Counted from the stretch's first letter, positions 52,781 through 61,408 are shown. The stretch is 64,000 bases of DNA from an uncultured Hungatella sp. (GCA_910588505.1 CAJUPQ010000008.1:1-64000), one strand, 5' to 3'. Numbers and translations: made by a program. The notes: generated by a model from the sequence alone, not told the origin.

Positions 52781-53653
52781 TCATTGCTTTCCTGTCCCTG
52801 AACAGTAGGAACACGCCCCTAGATATTCCACCTCTAATTTTAAAACAGACCTGACATAGGCATTGATGGCCGAACAGGAAGCGCTGGTATGATAATGTTC
52901 CCCAAAAGGCATGATATACACCGTCGCCGCGCTCTCATCCCTGCACCTTGCGCACGGCTGATACCGCCTTCCGTCCTGGCTCCTCCTATCCCCGATATCC
53001 TTTATAGAAACAGCCGTCAGGTCATTGTGCAGGTAATGACAGGTGCGGCTTACATGGTAGCGGGTGCTGTTCTTCCCCACATAGACCACCGTGTTATCTT
53101 CCTCTCCGTCCCCCCTGTCCCCGTTTCGCCCCTCCTGTCCCACCCATGCCCTGCGAAAGCTTCTGTTGGTCTGCTTTACTGTTCTTTTGCCAAGGACGGA
53201 GAACGGCATCCTGATCTCATAGTCCACCATCAGATCTATGGTCTCTCCGTCCTTTAACAGGTTCGACCGCGCCAGCGACAGTTTCCGGACTGGCAGCTTC
53301 TCCATCCTTGTCCGCAGGGTCAGCTCCGCGTATCCATACGCGGCTGCGGCGCTTAACCCCTCCTTCTCCTCTGTATACTTTGACAAATAGGCTGTTTGCC
53401 CTATGTTCTCGCTGACATACTCTGCCGTGGCCTGAACCTGTCTGTGTACATCCATCACCTGAAAAAGCGTTATGAAAACAGCTCCCGCGTACAGAAACAG
53501 CGGCAGGACCAAAGCCGCCTCCAGTGTGAGACTGGCGGAGGCGCAGAGGGATGCCTTTTTTCCAGATATGCAAATTTTGATCATAAGGATTCGTACTTGG
53601 AGAGTCACGCTTCGTTTTTTTGATTTCTTTTGAAATGAGCCGAAAAAAGGCAC
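52781..53653 (-). CDS. TadE-like protein with two YH-Cys metal-binding-like modules
   Basis: About 290 residues. The likely start is GTG at 53653, preceded by GGAGGTGGAGAAGG; the frame is open further upstream inside the previous gene. Basic N-terminus, then SASLTLEAALVLPLFLYAGA as the TadE-type membrane helix (about 38-62), a soluble domain, and two similar C-terminal modules: YHVSRTCHYL...QPCARC (about 198-240) and YHTSASCSAI...GACSYC (about 250-288). Each has His-Cys then Cys-x2-Cys, like Ada-type zinc sites. I know no function for the modules. Confidence 0.78.
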   Translation of the reverse strand: MPFFGSFQKKSKKRSVTLQVRILMIKICISGKKASLCASASLTLEAALVLPLFLYAGAVFITLFQVMDVHRQVQATAEYVSENIGQTAYLSKYTEEKEGLSAAAAYGYAELTLRTRMEKLPVRKLSLARSNLLKDGETIDLMVDYEIRMPFSVLGKRTVKQTNRSFRRAWVGQEGRNGDRGDGEEDNTVVYVGKNSTRYHVSRTCHYLHNDLTAVSIKDIGDRRSQDGRRYQPCARCRDESAATVYIMPFGEHYHTSASCSAINAYVRSVLKLEVEYLGACSYCSGTGKQ

Positions 53654-53687
53654 CCTTCTCCACCTCCGCTTCTGTTTTTGATATGGA

Positions 53688-55610
53688 TTAATATGCTTTC
53701 TCCCCTGCTGCCTCCAGGTAATATCCCTCCTGGCCATTGACCATGTTTTCCACAATAGGCAGCCCAAAAAACATATGTTTTCCACACGCCTTTGCCCGGA
53801 TATCCACACCATAAGCGCAGTTCTCCATCCGAAATCCCGGCTCCTGACGCCGGATATTCATCTGCATCACATCCAGCATCCTCATATGCTTTGTCTGAGG
53901 ATCCGTTTTCAGGAGGAGCAGTTTCAGGTATTGCTCATAGGTAAATCCCCGCTCTGTATTGTCCTCTCCTGCCCCGGCATCCATCATCTGCCCCCGCCCC
54001 ATGTTCAGGATATTGTCCAGACTTGTAGTCCAGTCGCCTTTCTGCTTCCACAGGGGTACTTTTTTGCCGGCCATCAGCCTTCGCAGATCCTGGATCGATT
54101 CCCCCATAGCCCACACGCCCATGACCACGCAGGCCACGATCTTGACCAAAGGCGCCAGCCCGGTAACTCCCGTGATCGCGGCTGCCAAGGCTTCCGCCTC
54201 CTGCCGCTTTCCCGGGTCAGATAAAATATGGATCAGGTTCATGCCCTCCCTGACGGCAAACAGCTCTGTCACCGTCTTTTCCAGGTTCTCCCGATCCGTC
54301 CCTCCTCCGTGCAGAAGATATTCCAGTTCATACCGGATGGGATGTTTGTCCTCGCTTAAGGCATTTGTAAAAAATCGGCCGCAGTATTCGTTTATCAGCA
54401 CTCGCTCTGCCAGACTGTTTCCTGCTGTTCCCACCTGCCCCTTAGAGCCTGCTGCCATGCTGCCGGAAGGAAGATCCGTCTTCGGAAGGACTGCCCCGGA
54501 GATCGTGGTCCCAGCAGGCATCACCGCTTCCACCAGACCGCCTTCTGCCAGCTGCCTCACTTGGTCCAGAAGCTTCTGTTTCTCCTTATCACCGGAAGAA
54601 GGATTGCGGGCAAGGCCGCTGTTCTTATATCCGTGCCTCCAATGATCCGCAGCAGCAGCCAGGGCCAGCTCCTGATCTCCTTCCTCCTCAAGCTCCTCCT
54701 GATGTTCCACACAGTCTTCCACCAGCTGTTCCGTCTCATCCAGAAGGCTCAGGTTATGATCTGCCCATGTTTCCCACCCGGCAAACTCCCGCCGCCTCTC
54801 GCCGTCCTGGGCAAGATAGGCGTCATAGGGATTCCACTGCTGTCTAAAAAGCTGTTCCCGATCCTCCTGCAGATCGCCGCTTACCTCATCCACCTTTAAC
54901 CAGGACTGCTGATTTTTGGCCGAAAGCGCCTGGGCCTGCTTCTCATACTGCCTCATCAGGCCGGGGTACTTGCCTGCCGTCTTTCTGTAATCTTTGGCCG
55001 CCCGGAAAAATCCTCTGTTGTCATCTCCCTCCAGGGCCTGGGCGATCTCCTGGCAGAGACGCTCCTGCTCCTGAATGTTGCGTATCAGTTTATCGACTGC
55101 CTGCTCCAGTTTTCTCGCTTCCTTCTCCTGACCGTCATAGATGCCTGACAGCGTGTGAACGCTGGACGCTTCTGCCACATCTCTGAAAAACGACTCTCCC
55201 TGCTCCGGCTCCACAAAAAGCTTCGTCACCGCTCCCAGCTCCATAAAGCTTAGGACTTCTTCTGCCAAAAGATCACCCTCCCTGTCGCTGATCCCCACCA
55301 GCCTGGTCACCTCCACGGATTCCAGGTTCATAGGATACCAGTTATTCACGGACAGGTATTCCTGAATATAGCTCTCCAGATTTTGGACGATCTCCTCCTC
55401 TTTCCCGTATTCCAGGGCAAACACCCGGTACTCCTCCCAGAGGCGGCGGTGATAACGGCTGAACAGCGTATCCAGCGCTCCTCCTGCGGCCACCTGGAAG
55501 TAGTATCTGGAACCGGCCGTTCTGGCCGATTCCAGCATGACGCATAGGAGCGCCCATATACACAGCAGACACATACTTAAGAACACGGTGATCTGTCCGC
55601 TTTTCTTCAT
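53688..55610 (-). CDS. DUF5702 family TadG-like protein
   Basis: 640 residues. Begins MKKSGQITVFLSMCLLCIWALL, a membrane helix with the QITVF motif of DUF5702/TadG proteins, followed by MLESARTAGSRYYFQVAAGG. A long extracellular part rich in Glu and Gln coils follows, with a hydrophobic stretch near residues 475-500 (AITGVTGLAPLVKIVACVVMG). It ends in GEKAY. AGAGGTG precedes the ATG, which overlaps the flp stop (TGATG). Role probably pilus biogenesis or tip. Confidence 0.8.
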   Translation of the reverse strand: MKKSGQITVFLSMCLLCIWALLCVMLESARTAGSRYYFQVAAGGALDTLFSRYHRRLWEEYRVFALEYGKEEEIVQNLESYIQEYLSVNNWYPMNLESVEVTRLVGISDREGDLLAEEVLSFMELGAVTKLFVEPEQGESFFRDVAEASSVHTLSGIYDGQEKEARKLEQAVDKLIRNIQEQERLCQEIAQALEGDDNRGFFRAAKDYRKTAGKYPGLMRQYEKQAQALSAKNQQSWLKVDEVSGDLQEDREQLFRQQWNPYDAYLAQDGERRREFAGWETWADHNLSLLDETEQLVEDCVEHQEELEEEGDQELALAAAADHWRHGYKNSGLARNPSSGDKEKQKLLDQVRQLAEGGLVEAVMPAGTTISGAVLPKTDLPSGSMAAGSKGQVGTAGNSLAERVLINEYCGRFFTNALSEDKHPIRYELEYLLHGGGTDRENLEKTVTELFAVREGMNLIHILSDPGKRQEAEALAAAITGVTGLAPLVKIVACVVMGVWAMGESIQDLRRLMAGKKVPLWKQKGDWTTSLDNILNMGRGQMMDAGAGEDNTERGFTYEQYLKLLLLKTDPQTKHMRMLDVMQMNIRRQEPGFRMENCAYGVDIRAKACGKHMFFGLPIVENMVNGQEGYYLEAAGEKAY

Positions 55611-55786
55611 CAGTACACCTCTTTGGTCTGTTTCTCGATCTCCTTAAAGATCCCGTCCAGCAATGTGGTGATCTGTTTCTTAAAGATGATCACCAATCCC
55701 ACCAGGACCACCAGGATCAGCACTACCTCAATAACTCCGATACCGTCTTCCTCAACCCAAAACGCTGTCAATTCTTCTCGCATCAT
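55610..55786 (-). CDS. flp: Flp-type pilin (Flp1 family)
   Basis: 58 residues, the structural subunit of the Tad pilus. Sequence starts MMREELTAFWVEEDG, then GIGVIEVVLILVVLVGLVI. The prepilin cleavage site fits Gly15 with the conserved Glu five residues on (G/IGVIE). A single hydrophobic helix and a short charged tail (KEIEKQTKEVY) follow. GAGGAGG is five bases before the ATG. The gene is too short for routine gene calls at 60 residues. The stop overlaps the start of the DUF5702 gene. Confidence 0.88.
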   Translation of the reverse strand: MMREELTAFWVEEDGIGVIEVVLILVVLVGLVIIFKKQITTLLDGIFKEIEKQTKEVY

Positions 55787-55804
55787 AAGTTCCTCCTCTT
55801 TTCT

Positions 55805-55880
55805 CTTCTACTGCCATTACGCTTTCCCACGGTCAGCGCGGTAAACGCGCAGACCCGTCTGAGCGGTTACCTTCTACTGC
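55805..55880. repeat. 66-bp-period dispersed element, copy 2
   Basis: The 56-bp core (55815-55870) is flanked by the direct repeat CTTCTACTGC at 55805-55814 and 55871-55880. It is the sister of copy 1 (18186-18259) with the same 66-bp period. It also starts at a stop codon, that of the tadC-like gene (CAG TAG). Here it lies between two genes of the pilus operon and ends about 18 bp ahead of the flp start. Confidence 0.75.
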
Positions 55881-57112
55881 ACTGCCAGCAGCGCCGGGAC
55901 CATGATGATCACCATCACCACTGCCAGCATCAAAAACAGCGGTATCAGCAGCCTGGTGCCGGCTTCCTCTCCCAGACGTCTCGCCGTGTGTTTCTGTTCC
56001 TCCCACGCGGCGGTCATCTCCTGTTCCAACAGCTGCTGCAGATTTTTTGTTCCTGTTCTCCGGTTTTGCTCCAAAAGACTGCTTAATTTCATATAGGGCT
56101 GCAGATTACACCGCCTTCCAAATGCGTCAATGGCCTTTCCCTCCGGTTCTCCGTACTGGATCTGGCGCAGTGTAAACGCCATCTCCTCATAGGCGGGACG
56201 GACCGGGCTTCCATGGCTCTCTTTCCTCGCCTCATACCCCCGCGTTATGCACTCCCAGGCTCTCTGCACCGTAAGCCCGGCTCCTATGTACACCATAAGC
56301 TGGTATACCACATCCGCGTAATCCAACAATAGCATCTGTTGTCTCTGCTTTTTCTTATTCTCCTCCTTTGTCTTTTCCTGTCCGTAAAACAAGACCGCCA
56401 ACGCCACCCCCAGAACCGGAAGAACCCGATAATCCGAAGCCCCGGCGTCCCGGTAGCGTAGTTCCTCCCCCTTATATTCCCTTGGGAGCATAACTCGCTC
56501 CTGAAAGGGTTGTTCCTGATCTGACTTTTGTATCAGCTGCCGCAGTTCTTCTGCCTTCTTTTCTCTTTCGCTCTGAACTGCCGGCCAGATCCGCAGTCTG
56601 ATCTCTCCCTCCTTCTCATACACGCCGTCCGTCAGGGTCGCCGCCAGGACTGCCCAGATCCCCTCCGGCCCTATATCTTCTGCTGTGATCTGCCCGTAGG
56701 AATCCACCACCTCCGGATCCCTGCTCTGCCATACTGCCCGGATCCCGGTTCCGTCAAAGGAAGTCACAAGGTTCAGATCTGTTCTGACCTGATCCAGAGA
56801 TTCGTTCTCCCCCAAGATCCGCTCCGGCAGCTGATCAAACAGCTCTTCCATCACTTCACAGGCCATGGCTTCCTCATATTGTACCGGCCCGATATCCACA
56901 GTACATGTCACTGGTTCTCCAAAATCCCCGTCCACAATAAGGTCATAGCGTCTGCTGTCCTCCCCGTAACCGCCTCGTTCCAGATATCCCTGGCTTAACG
57001 GGCCGCCTGTGTATTCTCCATACACGGCGATCCCAAAAAGCAAAAGACTTCCCCCAATGCTGAGGATCTGCTTTTTCCACCTGCATGCCCTCACTGTCCA
57101 CATCCCTGCCAT
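55874..57112 (-). CDS. TadC-like type II secretion F protein with extra outer domain
   Basis: About 412 residues; ATG at 57112 has TAGGAAG from the previous stop codon. The C-terminal half (about 225-410) is the T2SS-F platform domain with LLLDYADVVYQLMVYIGAGLT and LLEQEMTAAWEE, ending in a hydrophobic helix. Unusually, the N-terminal half has a membrane helix (about 14-32), then about 170 residues that look extracytoplasmic (AVWQSRDPEVVDSYGQIT, a Gly-rich turn) and a second helix near 225. The normal TadC is only the F domain. Confidence 0.82.
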   Translation of the reverse strand: MAGMWTVRACRWKKQILSIGGSLLLFGIAVYGEYTGGPLSQGYLERGGYGEDSRRYDLIVDGDFGEPVTCTVDIGPVQYEEAMACEVMEELFDQLPERILGENESLDQVRTDLNLVTSFDGTGIRAVWQSRDPEVVDSYGQITAEDIGPEGIWAVLAATLTDGVYEKEGEIRLRIWPAVQSEREKKAEELRQLIQKSDQEQPFQERVMLPREYKGEELRYRDAGASDYRVLPVLGVALAVLFYGQEKTKEENKKKQRQQMLLLDYADVVYQLMVYIGAGLTVQRAWECITRGYEARKESHGSPVRPAYEEMAFTLRQIQYGEPEGKAIDAFGRRCNLQPYMKLSSLLEQNRRTGTKNLQQLLEQEMTAAWEEQKHTARRLGEEAGTRLLIPLFLMLAVVMVIIMVPALLAVQ

Positions 57113-57120
57113 AGCGCTTC

Positions 57121-58059
57121 CTACCCAATGGGGATGTCCAGGATCTTCCGAGACAGATAGCAAGACAACAGGTACATGGCAAGACATCCGCTCATAACGA
57201 GCCGGCCAAAGACCGTCTCATACATCACCGCAAAGAACCCGGGGGAGGTGGCGTCTATGTAGAGGATCATCAGAAAGGGGATGACCATCATCACCTTCTG
57301 CTCAAATTGAACCGATGCGGACATGGTGCGGATCTCCTCCTTTACCTGGCTTTTGTCTTCCATGATAGATACCGTATGGCAGATAACCGGCGTCAACTGA
57401 CCGCCGCTGCGCTTGGCGATCTGAAAGATCTGGGAAAAACGTTCTGCCTCTTCCAGGCCGCTGCGCCTTGCAAAGTCCTGGATCACCTGTTCCACGGAAC
57501 GGTTTAAGTTCATCTGCTCCCGCATATATACAAACTCCCGCACGATCATCTCCTCCGGCCCGTAAAGCTGTTCTAGCTCCCCGCAGCCTGCGATAATGGC
57601 ATTTTCCGCCGAGTAGCCCGCGTGGAGCAAACCAGCCAGAATCCCTATAGCCTCTTTAAACTGCTGTTCCAGACAGAGAAGCCTTTTCTCTCTCCAGGAC
57701 TTCTGATAGATCCACAGATATCCGCAGGCCGGGATCAGCAGCAGCGCAAACGCCGCCATGCTGCGGTAAAACCCATATGCCACAATAGCAGCCATGAAAA
57801 CTCCCTGGCAGACTCCCATGATCCGGCAGCGGACTCCCATAGGACCGATCACATCCGGCACATTACAGAGTTTCCCCTGCTGTCCGAAGCTTTTCCTGAT
57901 GCCGAAGTTCTCCTTTCTTTTGAAGATTCCCGGCCACAGCTTTTTCCTGTTTCGCGTACCCTCTCCTTCCTCTTTCCTCTTCTGGTTCACTCCCGGCGCT
58001 TCCCTCACCCTCCTCCTGGAATTCATAGAGAGTGTGGAGCCGGATCTCTCCTTTTTCAT
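57121..58059 (-). CDS. TadB-like type II secretion F protein
   Basis: 312 residues if started at the ATG 58059, which has a perfect GGAGG nine bases upstream. The first 197 bases then overlap the cpaF gene in another frame. A later ATG at 57795 (GGGAG upstream) would give 224 residues, starting at the first membrane segment. Membrane helices near the middle and C-terminus, and the F-domain motif FKEAIGILAGLLHAGYSAEN, mark the inner-membrane platform of the Tad pilus. I keep the long form but the start is uncertain. Confidence 0.85.
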   Translation of the reverse strand: MKKERSGSTLSMNSRRRVREAPGVNQKRKEEGEGTRNRKKLWPGIFKRKENFGIRKSFGQQGKLCNVPDVIGPMGVRCRIMGVCQGVFMAAIVAYGFYRSMAAFALLLIPACGYLWIYQKSWREKRLLCLEQQFKEAIGILAGLLHAGYSAENAIIAGCGELEQLYGPEEMIVREFVYMREQMNLNRSVEQVIQDFARRSGLEEAERFSQIFQIAKRSGGQLTPVICHTVSIMEDKSQVKEEIRTMSASVQFEQKVMMVIPFLMILYIDATSPGFFAVMYETVFGRLVMSGCLAMYLLSCYLSRKILDIPIG

Positions 58060-59164
58060 AACCGTCCACCTCCGTAATCCACAATACCTTTCTGCTCCTG
58101 TCCCGCAGCCGCCCCAGATGGATCAGCACATCCAGAGCCGAGGCGATCTGACTTCGGATGGCCTCCAGCGGCAGATCCGCTCCCATAAGAACCATGGTTT
58201 CCAGCCGGGCAAGCATGTCCGCCGGGCTGTTGCCGTGGCCGGTGCTTAAGCCGCCGTCGTGACCGGTATTAAAGCTGTTGAGAAGCTCCAGGGCCTCCTT
58301 TCCCCTGACCTCCCCCACCACGATCCTGTCGGGATTCATCCGAAGGGATGCCCGTATCAGATCTCCGATGGTAATCGCGCCCTCACCCTGAGGGTTGGCC
58401 GTGCGGGTCTCCAGGCGTATCAGGTTTTTGACCTGCTGGATCTGCAGCTCCGCCGAATCTTCTATGGTAATTACCCGCTCTCCCTTTGGAATATAAGCGG
58501 AAAGCGCATTTAAAAAAGTGGTCTTGCCGGAATTAGTCCCGCCGCTTATAAAGATGTTGTATCCGGATCTCACCAATTTTTTCAGAAGATCCGCCGCCTC
58601 ACGGCTTATGGTCCTGCCTTCGATCAGCATCTCCATAGTGATCTTCCTGGGAAACTTGCGGATCGTCACCACAGGCCCGTCCAGGGAGACAGGCGGAAGC
58701 ACCACATGGACCCTGGAGCCATCAGGCAGCCGCGCGTCCGCTATAGGGGACGCCACATTCACAGTCCGGTTCACCCTGCTGACCATCTGCTGGATCATAT
58801 CCTCTAACTGTTCCTGAGAGTCAAACTCCTGGTCCCAAAGCTCCATGTTCCCTTTCCGCTCCATAAAAATATGTCTGGGACCATTTATCATCACTTCCGT
58901 GATCTCCGGGTCATCCAGAAGCTGCTGCAGGATGTCCAGCTTGCGGAAGGAATTAAACAGGCCTGTCCGAAGCTCGATCCGCTCTTTTAAAGGAAGATAC
59001 TCCTCCTCTCCCTTCTCAAAGATCAGCCTGTCAATGATCTCATACAATTCCTCGTCGCTGGTTTCCCTGCTGCTATTTACCTCCTCCCGAATCAGCCGCC
59101 TTAACCCCTCCCGGATCCCTCTGGCGCTGCCAGGGTCCTCTTCTTTCCGTCTCGTCATTTCCAT
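57863..59164 (-). CDS. CpaF/TadA secretion ATPase
   Basis: 433 residues. Hexameric motor for Tad pilus assembly. N-terminal domain (1-170), then Walker A ISGGTNSGKTTFLNAL (about 205-220), Asp box, Walker B RASLRMNPDRIVVGEVRG and His box FNTGHDGGLSTGHGNS. The last 55 residues are Glu/Gly/Arg-rich and overlap the tadB-like reading frame. AAAGGAG precedes the ATG, which overlaps the tadZ stop by ten bases. Confidence 0.92.
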   Translation of the reverse strand: MEMTRRKEEDPGSARGIREGLRRLIREEVNSSRETSDEELYEIIDRLIFEKGEEEYLPLKERIELRTGLFNSFRKLDILQQLLDDPEITEVMINGPRHIFMERKGNMELWDQEFDSQEQLEDMIQQMVSRVNRTVNVASPIADARLPDGSRVHVVLPPVSLDGPVVTIRKFPRKITMEMLIEGRTISREAADLLKKLVRSGYNIFISGGTNSGKTTFLNALSAYIPKGERVITIEDSAELQIQQVKNLIRLETRTANPQGEGAITIGDLIRASLRMNPDRIVVGEVRGKEALELLNSFNTGHDGGLSTGHGNSPADMLARLETMVLMGADLPLEAIRSQIASALDVLIHLGRLRDRSRKVLWITEVDGYEKGEIRLHTLYEFQEEGEGSAGSEPEEERGRRGYAKQEKAVAGNLQKKGELRHQEKLRTAGETL

Positions 59165-60156
59165 GGCACTCCTTTCAGCAATTTTCTCACATAGTCTCCC
59201 AGCTCTCCCCAGAGAAGCTGCTCCATATAGGTGTCTTTTCTCCCAAAGCTGCTGTGGTAAGGCAGTTTCACCCGGATGATACGCTCTCTTAAGTCCTCCC
59301 GGTGGGTCACATCCAGATACTCTTCAAATTCCTCCAGCTTTGCGGAAGAAACCCCGTCTTCCTTCACCGGCATATAGATGATGTCGCACCGCTCCAACAG
59401 AGGGATTATGTTGCATATCACCTGGCCAAGATCTACGATCACATACTCGTACCCGCACTCCGACGCCATCTTCTCCACCAGTTTCCCTGCCTCGTCTCCG
59501 GTCAGCTGTTCCAGATCCTGGGGGTACTTTACCGGAGGTATGTAGTCCATATCTTTCCAGTTATACACAATGCTCTTCAGTCTCATGACGCTGAAGCTTT
59601 CCTGCCGGAAAAAGTACAGCACATCCGACAGATCCCCCTTGCCGTCGCCTTTAAGAAGGCTGCCAAATCCGGAGAACACCTCAAATCCCACATAGAGCAC
59701 TCTCCCGTCCCGGGCAAGCTGCTGCCCAATGGTGAGAGCCATAGATGTCTTCAAACACCTGGCCACCGGCGAGTAGACGCCTATGATCTTCGCCCTCTGC
59801 CCCACTGCCACCAGCATTGGCTGAGGCTTCTCACAATAATACGCCATCACCTCCCGGATCACGCTGTCCGTGGACTGATATTTATAGACACTGGGATAAC
59901 TGCCGGTGGAGGACACGATCTCCCCCTCTGCCAGCGTGACCACGGACCTGGCCCCGATCTCGTCCAGCTGCTTTTCCGGCGCTGCCCCGCTGACAAGGAG
60001 AATCTCGATCACATGCCCTTTCGCGTACTCCTTCAATGCCTCCAGGGAGGTAAAGGGAACTACCGTAAACGGCACCTTTTCCTTCTGGTTTACCACGTCG
60101 GCAAACCGCTCCGCGTAACAGGTGTCCACATCCCAGACCGCCATTATTTTTTCCAT
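59155..60156 (-). CDS. TadZ/CpaE-like atypical ParA-type ATPase
   Basis: 333 residues. N-terminal receiver-like domain (1-120, AVWDVDTCYAERFADV) without clear phospho-Asp, then a MinD/ParA-type domain with degenerate P-loop VYSPVARCLKTSMALTIG (Gly-Lys-Gly replaced) and YEYVIVDLGQ. TadZ places the pilus machine in the cell. GGAGG is four bases before the ATG. Family pattern fits but sequence is divergent. Confidence 0.85.
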   Translation of the reverse strand: MEKIMAVWDVDTCYAERFADVVNQKEKVPFTVVPFTSLEALKEYAKGHVIEILLVSGAAPEKQLDEIGARSVVTLAEGEIVSSTGSYPSVYKYQSTDSVIREVMAYYCEKPQPMLVAVGQRAKIIGVYSPVARCLKTSMALTIGQQLARDGRVLYVGFEVFSGFGSLLKGDGKGDLSDVLYFFRQESFSVMRLKSIVYNWKDMDYIPPVKYPQDLEQLTGDEAGKLVEKMASECGYEYVIVDLGQVICNIIPLLERCDIIYMPVKEDGVSSAKLEEFEEYLDVTHREDLRERIIRVKLPYHSSFGRKDTYMEQLLWGELGDYVRKLLKGVPWK

Positions 60157-60205
60157 GATACCTCCTGTATATTAATATTTACAGTCAGACATCCACTGTG
60201 ATCCA

Positions 60206-60222
60206 TCCGCAGTCACTGCGGA
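60206..60222. repeat. Short hairpin between the peptidase and tadZ genes
   Basis: TCCGCAG-TCA-CTGCGGA, a 7-bp stem with 3-nt loop in the intergenic gap of the operon. No T-run, so it may only slow decay or processing. Confidence 0.35.
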
Positions 60223-60232
60223 CATTTTCTCC

Positions 60233-60772
60233 TTACTTAATCATCAACCTTAACAAATACCACAGATATCCTCCCAGCAGACAGACCGCCAGGGGTATCA
60301 CCGCGTTTTTCCCGTCTCTTGACGCCTGATAATAAGGCACTGCTTCTTTCGTCAGGAATAACCGCCTGATGTAGGCGAAAAAATATGTAAGACGCTGGAC
60401 CAGATTCCTCCTCACCAGCATTTTCAGAAAAGCCAGAACGGCTCCAATGAAAAATCCATACAAAATAACATTTGCTCCTGTTTTAAAACCTAAAAAACCA
60501 AGGATCAAAGCCATAAGCTTCACATCCCCCGCCCCGATCATGCGGAGCCGAAACAGCGGAAACCACACTGCCACTGCCGTGAAAAGCCGTATCCCATAAA
60601 GGATCAAAGGAACAGCCTTCTGTCCCACAGGAGCTGTTCCCCATGTGAGGCACAAACCACACAGACACCCCAAAAGACACCACCAGTTAGGAATCCTCTG
60701 CTCCCGGATATCATACCCAGCTCCCACCATAAGGATCACAAGCAAAAGCCCTGAATTGACAAAAATAAACAC
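60233..60772 (-). CDS. Prepilin peptidase (CpaA/TadV type)
   Basis: About 179 residues from GTG at 60772, which has GGGAGGTGAA upstream; an ATG at 60799 is the alternative. Leader peptidase with Asp in GYDIREQRIPNW and GxGD in MIGAGDVKLMALI, six membrane segments. First gene of the pilus operon. Together with the second copy (52315) it gives the operon two peptidases. Confidence 0.9.
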   Translation of the reverse strand: MFIFVNSGLLLVILMVGAGYDIREQRIPNWWCLLGCLCGLCLTWGTAPVGQKAVPLILYGIRLFTAVAVWFPLFRLRMIGAGDVKLMALILGFLGFKTGANVILYGFFIGAVLAFLKMLVRRNLVQRLTYFFAYIRRLFLTKEAVPYYQASRDGKNAVIPLAVCLLGGYLWYLLRLMIK

Positions 60773-60892
60773 TTCACCTCCCTTTTTCCTTTCATCCATC
60801 TCTCACGGAAATCTCTGCCCGAAACAGGCGGTACAACAAAAACTGAATAATCTGATAAAATGAATCTCTGTGAATTTGCTGACTGTTTCTCT

Positions 60893-60921
60893 ATTATGCA
60901 CGCCTTTAGGTAAAATGTCAA
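60893..60921 (-). promoter_or_regulatory. Promoter of the Tad pilus operon
   Basis: Consensus TTGACA (60916-60921), 17-bp spacer, CATAAT (60893-60898) on the minus strand. It leaves a leader of about 110 nt. The gap 60773-61085 holds this promoter and the divergent one, and I see nothing else in it. Confidence 0.75.
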
Positions 60922-60971
60922 TATGTTTTTTAATTTTTTTCTCTCATTTGTTTATTTTTTATCACTCTCCG

Positions 60972-61000
60972 TTGACCATCCGCCTGTAAGATGGTAAAAT
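60972..61000 (+). promoter_or_regulatory. Promoter of the DUF2508-glgB unit
   Basis: TTGACC (60972-60977), 17-bp spacer, TAAAAT (60995-61000). About 80 bp upstream of the DUF2508 start. Confidence 0.75.
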
Positions 61001-61085
61001 AGAATCTATCTCCATGTATAAAAATTCCATTTCGGTAAAATACTGTTTCTATAACCACTATAGTTTATTCAGGAGATGATGGAAT

Positions 61086-61313
61086 ATGAGACATGGTAAA
61101 AAATTAGGTGCAGCCACGACCCGCTTTCGGGAAAGACAGGCTCTTCGGGCGCAGATTGAGCAGACCCGCCACAAGATTGATTCCGTGAGAAATCACTTTG
61201 AGCAAGTGGTGGACCCTACGCTGATCGACTGCTATATCTATGAACTGAATGCCGCGCAGCTGCGGTATCAGTTTCTGCTCCGCAGATTTAAGAATCTGGA
61301 AATTGATGCATGA
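61086..61313 (+). CDS. DUF2508 (YaaL-like) protein
   Basis: 75 residues. Charged helical protein with DSVRNHFEQVVDPTLIDCYIYELNAA (split over 32-56) and RYQFLLRRFK near the end, the DUF2508/YaaL pattern. Function unknown. AGGAGATGATGG precedes the ATG. Likely co-transcribed with glgB, 95 bp downstream. Confidence 0.75.
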   Translation: MRHGKKLGAATTRFRERQALRAQIEQTRHKIDSVRNHFEQVVDPTLIDCYIYELNAAQLRYQFLLRRFKNLEIDA

Positions 61314-61408
61314 AAGCTGTCGGATGCCGCGAAGGCCCCATGAGCGCTTTTCGCGACATCCGGCAAAGGGGAAAAGGCAGTAAGATTTATGGAGGAGGAC
61401 AAAAAGTT

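Noticed and set aside
59302..60201. A 299-codon open frame antisense to tadZ
   Set aside because: Same reason: TadZ fits the operon and family; the antisense product is His-rich nonsense.
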